A stretch of DNA of 64,000 nt from Labrys monachus (GCF_030814655.1 NZ_JAUSVK010000001.1:4533001-4597000); one strand, 5' to 3'; counted from the first letter of the stretch, positions 37,342 to 45,975 are shown. A program made the numbers and translations. Notes: generated from the letters alone by a model not told the origin.

Positions 37342-37427
37342 GAGACATCACAAAACTGATGTCTCAGATATCATGTCTTGACTTTAACACCTCTTAATGT
37401 ATATTGCAACGTGTAGACTTCATGTCT
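37342..37427. promoter_or_regulatory. ATGTCT operator array of the XRE-hyf operon
   Basis: GAGACATCA (37342-37350) and TGATGTCTC (37357-37365) are a perfect 9-bp inverted repeat over a 6-bp spacer. Further ATGTCT copies occur at 37373-37378 (touching the -35) and 37422-37427, the last paired with AGAC at 37415-37418. Four half-sites thus flank and overlap the promoter of the XRE gene. This is the arrangement expected of an autoregulated XRE repressor, which presumably binds ATGTCT. Confidence 0.65.
37378..37405 (+). promoter_or_regulatory. Promoter of the XRE-hyf operon
   Basis: TTGACT (37378-37383) and TATATT (37400-37405) are spaced by 16 bp, close to the sigma-70 consensus. Transcription would start near 37411-37413, placing the AGAC..ATGTCT operator at about +3 to +15. 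It is the only strong promoter seen ahead of the hyf genes, so the whole seven-gene unit probably depends on it. Confidence 0.6.
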
Positions 37428-37449
37428 GATGGCTGAGAGAGAATCGACC

Positions 37450-37758
37450 GTGATAACTTCTCCGCAGCTGCGCGCCGCACGGGCGCTCCTCGGCATCGAC
37501 CAGCGCAAGCTTGCCGAATTGTCCGGTCTTTCTGTGCCGACGATCCAGCGCATGGAAGCCAGCGAAGGCATCATCCGCGGCAATGTCGATTCCCTGATGA
37601 AGCTCGTCGGGGCGCTCGATCTCGCCGGCGTCGAACTGATCGCGGAAGGCGCGTCCAGCCAGGTCGGCGGCCGTGGCGTCCGGCTGAAGGCCGAGCACGA
37701 TCCCGCCAGGCTCGGCGACGGCACAGAGGCCAGACAGGGGATAAGGAGCGCGGCGTGA
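37450..37758 (+). CDS. XRE-family helix-turn-helix regulator
   Basis: A 102-residue Cro/C1-type protein. The HTH occupies the first 55 residues (QLRAARALLGIDQRKLAEL, SGLSVPTIQRMEAS); the remainder is a short tail without a separate effector domain. The GTG at 37450 gives the typical start MITSPQLRAARALLG; an ATG at 37429 adds seven residues but abuts the operator and has no ribosome site. Its TGA overlaps the GTG of hyfB (GTGA), so regulator and complex are coupled. It most likely autoregulates through the ATGTCT array. Confidence 0.88.
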   Translation: MITSPQLRAARALLGIDQRKLAELSGLSVPTIQRMEASEGIIRGNVDSLMKLVGALDLAGVELIAEGASSQVGGRGVRLKAEHDPARLGDGTEARQGIRSAA

Positions 37759-39770
37759 ACCTGGATGTCGCAGTTCTTCTGTGCGGCGTCGCCGCGCTCC
37801 TGGGAACTAGCGTGCTGGCCATCGCGGTCAGCCGGCACCGCTCCGCGACACGCCTCGTCTATAGCGCGACCCTCGGCATTTCCGCCGTCCTGCTGGCGCT
37901 CGCCGTCGGCCATCTCGCCACCGATGCGACCGCCACGTCGACGGTTGCGCTGCCGCTCGGCCTACCCTGGATCGGGGCCCGTTTCCACCTCGACGCGCTC
38001 GCCACCTTCTTCCTCGTCGTCGTCAATCTCGGGGGCGCCGCGTCCAGTCTCTACGGGCTCGGCTACGGTCTCCACGAATCCGCGCCGCACCGGGTGCTGC
38101 CGTTCTTTCCGGCGTTCCTCGCCGGCATGAACCTCGTGCTCCTGGCGGACGATGCCTTCACCTTCCTGCTCTCCTGGGAGTTCATGTCCCTCGCCTCGTG
38201 GCTGCTCGTCATGGCGCACCACCGGGACCAGGACAACAGGCGGGCGGGCTACATCTATCTGGTCATGGCCAGCTTCGGCACCTTCGCCCTGCTGCTCGCC
38301 TTCGGCCTGCTGTCCGGCTCGAGCGGGGATTATACGTTCGAGGCCATACGCGCCGGCGGCCCCACGCCGCTCGTCGCCGCGGCGGTGCTGGGGCTCATGC
38401 TCCTCGGCGCCGGATCGAAAGCCGGCCTCGTCCCCCTGCATGTCTGGCTGCCTCTCGCCCATCCCGCCGCGCCGAGCCATGTCTCCGCGCTGATGAGCGG
38501 CGTGATGACCAAGGTCGCCGTCTACGGCTTCATCCGGGTGGTGTTCGATCTCCTCGGACCGCCGAGCTGGTGGTCCGGCGTCGTCGTGCTGTTCTTCGGC
38601 GGCCTCACCGCGGTCCTCGGCATCCTGCACGCCCTGATGGAAAAGGACCTCAAGCGCCTCCTCGCCTACAGCACGATCGAGAACATCGGCATCATCTTCG
38701 TCAGTCTCGGCCTGGCGCTCGCCTTCGGGGCGAACGCCATGGGATGGGCGGCGGCGCTGGCCCTCACCGCGGCGCTCTTCCACGTCCTCAACCACGCCTT
38801 CTTCAAGAGCCTGCTCTTCTTCGGCGCCGGCGCCGTGCTGACGGCGACCGGCGAGCGCGACATGGAAAAGCTCGGCGGCCTCATCCATCGCATGCCATTG
38901 ACCAGCTTCGTCTTCCTCGTCGGCTGCGTGGCGATCTCGGCGCTCCCCCCGTTCAACGGGTTCGTCTCCGAATGGCTGGCCTTCCAGGCGGTGCTGCAGA
39001 GCCCCGACCTGCCGCAATGGGCGCTGAAGGTTATGGTGCCGGCCGTCGGCGGCCTCCTGGCGCTGTCGGCCGCCCTGGCCGCGGCCTGCTTCGTGAAGGC
39101 GTTCGGCATCACCTTCCTCGGCCGGCCGAGGAGCGCCGCCGTGGAGCGTGCGCAGGAGGTCGACCGCTGCTCGCTGGCGGCGATGTTCATCCTCGCAAGC
39201 CTCTGCCTGCTCGCCGGCATCCTGCCCGGCGTCGTCATCGACGGGCTTGCGCCGGTGACGCTTTCGCTCGTCGGCACCCGCATGCCGCCGCAGATGACGC
39301 AGCCCTGGCTGTCGATCGTGCCGATCGCCGAGAGCCGCAGTTCGTATAACGGCCTGCTGGTCTTCCTGTTCATCGCCGTCTCCGCATCGCTCGCCGCCTA
39401 TGCGATCCACCGCTTCGCCTCGCGGGCGCTGCGCCGCGGGCCGGCCTGGGGCTGCGGCTTTCAGGATATCGGGCCGTCCGGACAATACACGGCCGTCAGT
39501 TTCGCCCAGCCCCTCCGCCGCGTCTTCGCCTTCGCCTTTCGCGCAAGCGAAGAGGTGGACATGCCGGCGCCGGGCTCGACGGTGCCGGCACGCCTTACCG
39601 TCACGATGCATGATCTGGCCTGGGAGTGGCTCTATGTCCCGATCACGGACGCCGTCGACTACGCCATCGAGCGCCTCAACTATCTGCAGTTCCTGACGAT
39701 CCGCAGCTACCTGTCCCTCGTCTTCGTCTATCTCGTGGCCTTGCTTCTGGCGCTCACCCTATGGCCATGA
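37755..39770 (+). CDS. hyfB: HyfB-like proton-pumping antiporter subunit
   Basis: A 671-residue membrane protein of the NuoL/MrpA/HyfB family with about 14-16 helices. Key charged residues of the proton path are present: Glu in LLSWEFMSLASW, Lys in GAGSKAGLVPLHVWLPLAHP, and the LKRLLAYSTIENIGII helix. The C-terminal part resembles hydrogenase-4 subunit B (RRGPAWGCGFQDIGPSGQYT). The GTG start follows AAGGAG at 4 nt. It is first of six structural genes of a membrane complex and one of two antiporter-like subunits (with HyfF). Confidence 0.92.
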   Translation: MNLDVAVLLCGVAALLGTSVLAIAVSRHRSATRLVYSATLGISAVLLALAVGHLATDATATSTVALPLGLPWIGARFHLDALATFFLVVVNLGGAASSLYGLGYGLHESAPHRVLPFFPAFLAGMNLVLLADDAFTFLLSWEFMSLASWLLVMAHHRDQDNRRAGYIYLVMASFGTFALLLAFGLLSGSSGDYTFEAIRAGGPTPLVAAAVLGLMLLGAGSKAGLVPLHVWLPLAHPAAPSHVSALMSGVMTKVAVYGFIRVVFDLLGPPSWWSGVVVLFFGGLTAVLGILHALMEKDLKRLLAYSTIENIGIIFVSLGLALAFGANAMGWAAALALTAALFHVLNHAFFKSLLFFGAGAVLTATGERDMEKLGGLIHRMPLTSFVFLVGCVAISALPPFNGFVSEWLAFQAVLQSPDLPQWALKVMVPAVGGLLALSAALAAACFVKAFGITFLGRPRSAAVERAQEVDRCSLAAMFILASLCLLAGILPGVVIDGLAPVTLSLVGTRMPPQMTQPWLSIVPIAESRSSYNGLLVFLFIAVSASLAAYAIHRFASRALRRGPAWGCGFQDIGPSGQYTAVSFAQPLRRVFAFAFRASEEVDMPAPGSTVPARLTVTMHDLAWEWLYVPITDAVDYAIERLNYLQFLTIRSYLSLVFVYLVALLLALTLWP

Positions 39771-40717
39771 TCACCGAATTCGCGGTTCAAGGCGCGCAGA
39801 TGATGCTGGTGCTCCTGCTCGCGCCGCTTCTCACCGGCTTCGTGCGCAAGACGAAGGCCCGGCTGCTGCAGCGCCGCGGGCCTTCCCTCCTGCAGCCCTA
39901 TCGCGACCTCCTGCGCCTGATGCGCAAGGAGGTCGTGCTGGCGGACAACGCCTCGTGGCTGTTCCGCGTCAGCCCCTATCTGATCTTCGCCGCCACCTGG
40001 GTGGCCGCCGCGCTGATCCCGACCTTCGCCACCGGCCTCACCTTCAGCTGGACCGCCGATCTCATCGCCATCGTCGCGCTCCTGGGAAGCGCCCGCTTCT
40101 TCCTGGCGCTGGCGGGCATGGATGTCGGCACGAGCTTCGGGGGCATCGGCTCGAGCCGCGAGGTGATGATCGCCTCGCTGGCCGAGCCGGCCATGCTGCT
40201 GATCGTGTTCAGCCTCGCCCTCGTCGCCGGCGCGACCCAGCTCTCGACGATCGCCGCCTTCATGAACTCGCCGCAAGCCGGGCTCCGGGTCTCGCTCGGC
40301 ATGTCGCTCATCGCGCTCGTCATCGTGGCGATTGCCGAAAACGGGCGCATCCCCGTCGACAATCCGGCGACGCATCTGGAACTCACCATGGTCCACGAGG
40401 CCATGATCCTGGAATATTCGGGACGGCATCTGGCGATGATCGAGTTCGCCACCTTCCTGAAGCTGCTGCTCTACATGTCCCTGATTTCCTGCGTCTTCAT
40501 GCCCTGGGGGCTGGTGGCGCCGGGGAGCCCGCCGGCGCTCTATCTTGTCGGCGCCCTCGCCTATCTGGGTAAGCTTACTTTGGGCGGTTTCCTCCTCGCG
40601 GTCTTCGAGACGGCCATCGCCAAGATGCGCGTTTTCCGGGTGCCGGACTTCCTGGGGGTCGCGCTCATGCTGGCCCTGCTCGGCACGCTGCTGCTGTTCG
40701 TGTCGAGGAGCCTGTGA
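39767..40717 (+). CDS. hyfC: HyfC/NuoH-like membrane anchor subunit
   Basis: A 316-residue homologue of complex I subunit NuoH and HycD/HyfC, the anchor that links the peripheral redox arm to the antiporter subunits. Family segments: RRGPSLLQPYRDLLRLMRKE, GSSREVMIASLAEPAMLL and ENGRIPVDNPATHLELTMVHEAM. The last carries the conserved acidic residues of the quinone/proton coupling channel. The ATG at 39767 overlaps the hyfB stop (ATGA); an ATG two codons earlier (39761) is also possible. Confidence 0.93.
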   Translation: MITEFAVQGAQMMLVLLLAPLLTGFVRKTKARLLQRRGPSLLQPYRDLLRLMRKEVVLADNASWLFRVSPYLIFAATWVAAALIPTFATGLTFSWTADLIAIVALLGSARFFLALAGMDVGTSFGGIGSSREVMIASLAEPAMLLIVFSLALVAGATQLSTIAAFMNSPQAGLRVSLGMSLIALVIVAIAENGRIPVDNPATHLELTMVHEAMILEYSGRHLAMIEFATFLKLLLYMSLISCVFMPWGLVAPGSPPALYLVGALAYLGKLTLGGFLLAVFETAIAKMRVFRVPDFLGVALMLALLGTLLLFVSRSL

Positions 40718-41382
40718 TGAGCGGTGGCCTCACCTTCGACATCGCCCATCTGCTCGCCGGCGGCCTCGTTCTGGTCAGCCTGATGATGCTCTATCAGGAC
40801 CGCCTTTCCGCGCTGATCAACATGTTCGCGCTCCACTCCCTCGTCCTCGTGCTCTCCGTCGCCTGGCAGGCCTATATCCAGGACGCCCACCATCTCTACA
40901 TCACCGCGGCGATCGCCCTCGCGTTCAAGGCGATCGTCATTCCCGTAGGTCTGCACCGCATGGTCCAGCGCCTCGGCATTCATCGCGACATCGAGACCGC
41001 CGTCGGCATCGGTCCGACCATGCTCGCCGGCATCGGCCTGGTCACCCTGTCCCTCGTGCTGATGCTGCGGGTCACGCCCTATGCCGATCCGCTGGCCCGC
41101 GAGGACCTCGCCTTCGCGCTCTCCATCCTGCTGCTCGGGCTGCTGGTGATGGTCACCCGCCGCAACGCCGTCAGCCAGGCGATCGGCTTCATGTCGCTCG
41201 AGAACGGCCTGGTGCTCGCGGCGACGGGCGCCAAGGGGATGCCGCTCGTCGTCGAATTCAGCGTGGCGTTTTCGGTGCTGATCGCCTTCATCGTCATCGG
41301 GATCTTCCTGTTCCGCATCCGCGAGAGGTTCGACTCGGTCGATGTCGGCGCGCTCGACGACTATCGGGGAGAACATCGATGA
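40717..41382 (+). CDS. hyfE: HyfE-like membrane subunit
   Basis: A 221-residue, highly hydrophobic protein resembling hydrogenase-4 component E, which fuses NuoK-like features (about six to seven helices; FMSLENGLVLAATGAKGMP near the C-terminal end). It has no counterpart in the six-subunit formate hydrogenlyase core but occurs in Hyf and Ehr complexes. The ATG at 40717 follows GAGGAG and overlaps the hyfC stop by one base; its stop overlaps hyfF (ATGA). Confidence 0.9.
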   Translation: MSGGLTFDIAHLLAGGLVLVSLMMLYQDRLSALINMFALHSLVLVLSVAWQAYIQDAHHLYITAAIALAFKAIVIPVGLHRMVQRLGIHRDIETAVGIGPTMLAGIGLVTLSLVLMLRVTPYADPLAREDLAFALSILLLGLLVMVTRRNAVSQAIGFMSLENGLVLAATGAKGMPLVVEFSVAFSVLIAFIVIGIFLFRIRERFDSVDVGALDDYRGEHR

Positions 41383-42830
41383 CCGCATTCCCTCTCGATG
41401 CGGTGGCCGCCGTCCTGGCGATACCCGCGGCGGCCGTCGTGCCCCTGGCGCTGCTGCCGAACTACCGGCTGACGGCGCGCCTCAACGTCGCCGCGAGCCT
41501 GCTGACCTTCCTCGCCGCGCTGTCGCTGCTCGTCACGCCGCGGCCGGCGCCCGGGCCGTACCTCCTCGTCGACGATCTCAACATCGTCTTCATCGTGCTC
41601 AATACCTTCGTCGGTTTCACCACCAGCGTGTTCAGCGCCTCCTATATCGCGCATGAACTGGAAATCGGCCGGCTGACCGCGGCGAACCTGCGGTTCTACC
41701 ACGCCATGTACCAGGTCATGATGTTCGGCATGAACCTGGCGCTCGTGTCGAACAATATCGGCCTGATGTGGGTCGCGGTCGAGCTCGCCACGCTCAGCAC
41801 CGTGCTGATGGTCGGCCTCTACCGCACGCCCGAAGCCCTGGAAGCCGCCTGGAAATATTTCATCCTCGGCAGCGTCGGCATCGCTTTCGCGCTCTTCGGC
41901 ACCATCCTCGTCTACATGGCGGCGCAGCCGGTGGTCCAGGACGGCGCGAGCGCCATGATCTGGACCGTGCTGGTCGGGCAGGCCGCCCGTTTCGACCCGG
42001 CCCTGCTCAACGTCGCCTTCGTCTTCCTGCTGCTCGGCTACGGCACGAAAGTCGGCCTGGCGCCCCTGCATGCATGGCTGCCGGACGCCCACGCCGAAGG
42101 GCCGACGCCGATCTCGGCGGTATTGTCGGGCCTGCTCCTCAACGTCGCCCTCTATGCGGTGCTCCGCTTCAAGATCCTGCTCGCCGCCAGCCCGAACGCA
42201 CTGGCGCCCGGACCGCTGATGATCGCGATGGGGCTCGCCTCCGTGATCTTCGCCGCCTTCATGCTCTACCGCCGCCAGGACATCAAACGCCTGTTCGCCT
42301 ATTCCTCGATCGAGCATATGGGCATCATCGTGTTCGCCTTCGGCATGGGAGGCCCGCTCGCCAATTTCGCCGGCCTGCTGCACATGGTCATGCACAGCCT
42401 GACCAAGGCGGCGATCTTCTTCGCCGTCGGCCATGTCGCGCAGGTCAAGGGCACGCAGAGGATCGCCGAGATCCGCGGCTTGACCGAGAGCCATCCCGGG
42501 CTCGGCTGGGCCTTCGTCGTCGGCGTCATCGCCATTGCCGGCCTGCCGCCGTTCGGCATCTTCATGAGCGAGTTCCTGGTGGTGAGCTCGACATTCGCCA
42601 GGCATCCCAGCCTCGCCGTCGCGCTGGTGTTCGGGCTGCTCGTCGCCTTCGGCGCCCTGCTGCTGCGCTTGACCGGCATCGCCTTCGGCGAGCCGCGCGG
42701 CAGCCTCGCGCCCGTCAAGGCGCCCTATCTGCCGATGTATGCGCATCTGGCCCTGGTGCTGGTTGCCGGCCTCTATCTGCCCCCGGCCGTGGTCGCCTGG
42801 TTCCAGCATGTCGCGAAACTCCTGGGGTGA
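41379..42830 (+). CDS. hyfF: HyfF-like proton-pumping antiporter subunit
   Basis: A 483-residue NuoM/NuoN/HyfF-type antiporter-like protein with about 13-14 helices. The conserved Glu (VAVELATLSTVLMV), Lys (GYGTKVGLAPLHAWLPDAHAE) and IKRLFAYSSIEHMGII helix are intact, implying a working proton channel. With HyfB it gives the complex two potential pumping modules, as in Hyf and unlike formate hydrogenlyase-1. The ATG at 41379 overlaps the hyfE stop; hyfG begins 5 bp after this gene. Confidence 0.93.
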   Translation: MTAFPLDAVAAVLAIPAAAVVPLALLPNYRLTARLNVAASLLTFLAALSLLVTPRPAPGPYLLVDDLNIVFIVLNTFVGFTTSVFSASYIAHELEIGRLTAANLRFYHAMYQVMMFGMNLALVSNNIGLMWVAVELATLSTVLMVGLYRTPEALEAAWKYFILGSVGIAFALFGTILVYMAAQPVVQDGASAMIWTVLVGQAARFDPALLNVAFVFLLLGYGTKVGLAPLHAWLPDAHAEGPTPISAVLSGLLLNVALYAVLRFKILLAASPNALAPGPLMIAMGLASVIFAAFMLYRRQDIKRLFAYSSIEHMGIIVFAFGMGGPLANFAGLLHMVMHSLTKAAIFFAVGHVAQVKGTQRIAEIRGLTESHPGLGWAFVVGVIAIAGLPPFGIFMSEFLVVSSTFARHPSLAVALVFGLLVAFGALLLRLTGIAFGEPRGSLAPVKAPYLPMYAHLALVLVAGLYLPPAVVAWFQHVAKLLG

Positions 42831-42835
42831 GGCGG

Positions 42836-44395
42836 ATGAAGCAAGGCACCCCCTCCACCCTGACGGACATCGCGGCGGCGGGCCGCCGCGCGGAGCACCA
42901 TGCGCCCTTCATCCGCGCCGCCGTGCCCACGGACAGTTGGAACCTTGCCGTCGAGCATCTCGCCGAGGGGCGCTTGACCCTGCTCGACCTCTGGGGCGAG
43001 GCGGGCGCCGTCCATATCGCCCTGCTCGACGAAGAGGCCGGCGAGGCCGCCGTCGCCAGCCTGGAATGCCCGGACGGGCGCTATCCCTCGGTCGGCCGGC
43101 GCCATCCGCCGGCGATCCGGCTCGAACGCGCGGCCGCCGACCTGTTCGGCCTCGTGCCGCAGGATACGCCCGATCCCAGGGCCTGGCTCGATCACGGCCA
43201 ATGGGGCTTCGTCCACCCGCTCGGGACACGGATGCCGGCCGCGGCGTCCCCTTACCACTTCCTTCCGGCGGAGGGCGGGAGCCTGCACCAGATCGCCGTG
43301 GGGCCGGTGCATGCGGGCATCATCGAGCCGGGCCATTTTCGCTTTACCGCCAGTGGCGAGACCATCGTCCGGCTGGAGGAGCGCCTCGGATACACCCATA
43401 AGGGCATCGAAGGCCTGATGGCCGGCGCCGGCATCGACCGCGCCGCCGGGCTGGCGGGCCGGACGTCGGGCGACAGCACCGTAGCCTATGCGTTCGCCTT
43501 CGCCCGCGCCGCCGAAGCGGCGCTGGGCATCGCGGTTCCCCCGCGTGCGGCCTGGCTTCGGGCATTGATGGCGGAGCTGGAGCGCCTCGCCAACCATCTC
43601 GGCGATATCGGCGCCGTCTGCAACGATGCCGCCTTCCCGCTCATGCTCGCCCATTGCGGCGTCCTGCGCGAGCGCGTGCTGCGGGCGAGCGACGCCGCCT
43701 TCGGCCATCGCCTGATGCGCGACCGCATCGTGCCGGGCGGAACCGCGGCAGACCTCGCGGAAGACGGAGCGGCCGCCATCCGCGCCCTGCTCGCGAACAT
43801 CAGGGCGCGCTTTCCCGCGCTGGTCAGGCTCTACGACAATACGGCATCGCTGCAGGACCGGACCGTCGGCACCGGCCGGCTGTCCACCGCGCTGGCCCGG
43901 CAATATGGCGCGGGCGGCTATGTCGGCCGGGCCTCCGGCCGGCGGTTCGACGCCCGGCGCGCCTTCGCCTGCCCGCCCTATGACGAACTCGCCTTCGACG
44001 TGCCGGTGCTGGCGGAAGGCGACGTGAATGCCCGCGTCTGGATCCGCATCCGGGAGGTCGAGCAGAGCCTGTCGCTGATCGAGCAGATCCTGCGAGGGCT
44101 GCCAGCAGGCCCGGTTCGCGCCGACGTGACGGCATCGGACGGGCCGCGCGAAGGAGCAGCGACGCGCGAAGGAGTAGCGACGCGCGAAGGCATGGCGATC
44201 GTCGAGGGATTTCGGGGCGACGTCCTCGTCTGGCTGCGCATCGCCGCAACCGGCCTCGTCGAGCGCTGCCGCCTGCGCGACCCCTCCTGGTTCCAATGGC
44301 CGCTTCTCGAAGCGGCCATCGAAGGCAACATCGTCGCCGACTTTCCCCTCTGCAACAAATCGTTCAACTGCTCCTATTCGGGCTGCGACCTCTGA
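42836..44395 (+). CDS. hyfG: HyfG-like large subunit lacking [NiFe] cysteine ligands
   Basis: A 519-residue fusion of a NuoC-like N-terminal domain (about 1-130) and a NuoD/hydrogenase large-subunit domain. The region after GYTHKGIEGLM, which in hydrogenases holds RxCGxC, reads RTSGDS (209-214) as in NuoD. The C-terminus has Cys506, Cys512 and Cys517 but no CX2C. Hence no [NiFe] site can form. An 18-bp tandem repeat inserts REGAAT-REGVAT-REGMAI near residues 438-454. It starts 5 bp after hyfF with AGGCGG-type site. Some databases mislabel such proteins as hydrogenase. Confidence 0.88.
   Translation: MKQGTPSTLTDIAAAGRRAEHHAPFIRAAVPTDSWNLAVEHLAEGRLTLLDLWGEAGAVHIALLDEEAGEAAVASLECPDGRYPSVGRRHPPAIRLERAAADLFGLVPQDTPDPRAWLDHGQWGFVHPLGTRMPAAASPYHFLPAEGGSLHQIAVGPVHAGIIEPGHFRFTASGETIVRLEERLGYTHKGIEGLMAGAGIDRAAGLAGRTSGDSTVAYAFAFARAAEAALGIAVPPRAAWLRALMAELERLANHLGDIGAVCNDAAFPLMLAHCGVLRERVLRASDAAFGHRLMRDRIVPGGTAADLAEDGAAAIRALLANIRARFPALVRLYDNTASLQDRTVGTGRLSTALARQYGAGGYVGRASGRRFDARRAFACPPYDELAFDVPVLAEGDVNARVWIRIREVEQSLSLIEQILRGLPAGPVRADVTASDGPREGAATREGVATREGMAIVEGFRGDVLVWLRIAATGLVERCRLRDPSWFQWPLLEAAIEGNIVADFPLCNKSFNCSYSGCDL
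44146..44196 (+). repeat. 18-bp in-frame tandem repeat inside hyfG
   Basis: GCGCGAAGGAGCAGCGAC (44146-44163) is followed by a copy with one change (44164-44181) and a partial third copy (44182-44196). Being 18 bp it keeps frame, encoding REGAAT, REGVAT, REGMAI in a linker before VEGFRGD. It looks like slippage and is probably length-variable between strains. Confidence 0.75.
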
Positions 44396-44496
44396 GAGGC
44401 TCTTCGATACCGTTCCGTCATCTCCGGCGAGCAAGGCGGGGACGGCAGACCTCCAGACGGCCAGCCTGCTGGAACGCATCGTGAGGATCGAGCGTC

Positions 44497-45030
44497 ATGC
44501 GAAGGCTCCTGTTCAAAAGCCTGATCCACTCCCCGCTCACCGAGCCCCGGCCGCCGGCGAGCAGCCTGGCAGTCGGCGAACTCGTCCACGCCCTCGACGG
44601 CGCCGCCCGCCGGAGGCTGGGCAGGAGCCTGGCGATCCGCGCCGTCGATGCGGGTTCCTGCAATGGCTGCGAACTCGAAATGAACGCGCTCGGCAATGCC
44701 TTCTACGATCTCGAACGCTTCGGCATCCGCTTCGTCGCCTCGCCGCGCCATGCCGACGTGCTTCTCGTCACCGGGCCGATGAGCCGGAACATGCGCGAGG
44801 CGGTGCGGCGCACCTATGACGCGACGCCCGATCCCAAATGGGTGGTCGCCCTCGGCGACTGCGCCCGCGACGGCGGGTGCTTCGCGGGAAGCTACGCCGT
44901 CATGGACGGCGTGTCGGCGGTGCTGCCGGTCGACCTCCACATCCCCGGCTGCCCGCCGCCGCCGGTCGAGATCCTGAAGGGGCTCCTGGCCCTGCTCGAA
45001 GGCGTGAACAGCAAAGCGGCGACGCCGTGA
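44497..45030 (+). CDS. hyfI: HyfI/NuoB-like small subunit with proximal [4Fe-4S] site
   Basis: A 177-residue homologue of NuoB and hydrogenase small subunits HycG/HyfI. Cysteines Cys55 and Cys58 (SCNGCE), Cys122 (GDCARDGGC, with Cys128 extra) and Cys152 (PGCPPPP) match the proximal/N2-type [4Fe-4S] ligands. So electron transfer in this subunit is intact although the partner HyfG has lost nickel. The gene is 101 bp after hyfG with GAGGATCGAGC before the ATG. No ferredoxin-like HyfH/NuoI gene lies beside it; it converges with an RpiR gene 12 bp away. Confidence 0.92.
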   Translation: MRRLLFKSLIHSPLTEPRPPASSLAVGELVHALDGAARRRLGRSLAIRAVDAGSCNGCELEMNALGNAFYDLERFGIRFVASPRHADVLLVTGPMSRNMREAVRRTYDATPDPKWVVALGDCARDGGCFAGSYAVMDGVSAVLPVDLHIPGCPPPPVEILKGLLALLEGVNSKAATP

Positions 45031-45042
45031 GGCCGCAGCACG

Positions 45043-45891
45043 CTATTCCTCGTCCTCGAGTTCCTCGTGAATCTCGGCGATGAGTTCGGAGCGCTGCGCC
45101 GAAGCCCGCCCCATGCGCTCGGCGGACGCCAGGGCGAGCAGGCGGAGCATCGACATCAGAACGGTATGCGAGGTCCCGGCCTGGTCGCCAGCCCCGTGGC
45201 AGGGCAGCACCACGCGGGCATAGCGGCGAGCCCAGGCGGATGATCCGATATCGGTGACGGCGACGATGGCCATGCGCGTGGTGCGGGCATAGTCGAGAAT
45301 CGGCCGGATAATGGTCGGGCGCGGCGCCACGCTGATCACCAGCAGGGCGTCGCCCGGGCCGGTCATCGCCAGATCCTCGCTCCAGGCGCCGGGCTGCGAG
45401 CCGATCAGCTGCACGTTCGGCCGCAAGCGCGCGAAGAGAAGCCGGGCATAGCGGGCGAGGCCCTCGTCGAGGCCCAACCCGAGCAGCCACAGGCGGGAAG
45501 CCTCCGTCAGAACATCGGCCGCCTCGTTCAGGCGATCCGAGCGCAGCGACTCGAAGCTGCGCGTGAGATTGGCCACCTCGATCTGCAGATGGGCCTCGAT
45601 CGAGCGCGCTCCGCGCACCTGCGTGACCTTGGCCGAGCGGCGCTCGAAAGGCGCGGTGCGGTTGCGCTCCTCGCGCGCCTGCAGGCGCACCTCGTTGAAA
45701 TCGCTGTAGCCAAGGCTGCGGAACAGCCGTGCCGCCGTCGCCTTGGAGACGCCGGCGAAATTCGCAAGCTCGGTGGCCGAATAGGTCAGGAGGTCATCCT
45801 GGCGGTCGAGCATCAGGGCCGCCAGCTTCTGCTCGCTGGGCGTGAGCTTCTCGAAGCGTTCCTGGATGCGGAGAGCGAGGCGCGTGGACAT
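45043..45891 (-). CDS. RpiR/MurR-family transcriptional regulator
   Basis: A 282-residue regulator. The N-terminal RpiR HTH (about 1-80; LTYSATELANFAGVSKATAARLFRSLGY) is followed by a SIS sugar-isomerase-like domain (about 120-260; LWLLGLGLDEGLARYARLL, GDALLVISVAPRPTIIRPILDYA). SIS domains sense phosphosugars, but members divergent from vitamin or amino acid genes are common. I chose the ATG at 45891; the frame is open 30 codons further but would swallow the promoter. It is divergent from the 5-formyl-THF cyclo-ligase-like gene and probably controls that operon through the TTTCA/TGAAA array. Confidence 0.9.
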   Translation of the reverse strand: MSTRLALRIQERFEKLTPSEQKLAALMLDRQDDLLTYSATELANFAGVSKATAARLFRSLGYSDFNEVRLQAREERNRTAPFERRSAKVTQVRGARSIEAHLQIEVANLTRSFESLRSDRLNEAADVLTEASRLWLLGLGLDEGLARYARLLFARLRPNVQLIGSQPGAWSEDLAMTGPGDALLVISVAPRPTIIRPILDYARTTRMAIVAVTDIGSSAWARRYARVVLPCHGAGDQAGTSHTVLMSMLRLLALASAERMGRASAQRSELIAEIHEELEDEE

Positions 45892-45975
45892 GCGGCAACC
45901 TAACCCGCAGCGGTTCGAGCGTCCACACTGCCTGCGATCGGTGCTGTGCCTGCCGATTCTTTGGGCGTGACAGCG

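Noticed and set aside
37962-39611. Long open minus-strand frame inside hyfB, rich in Glu, Asp and Gly
   Set aside because: Antisense shadow of a membrane protein: complementary codons of Leu/Ala/Val give charged residues. No ribosome site or family match.
42836-44395. Functional [NiFe]-hydrogenase large subunit
   Set aside because: The N-terminal ligand motif is RTSGDS and the C-terminus lacks CX2C, so nickel cannot be bound in the known way; called Ehr-type instead.
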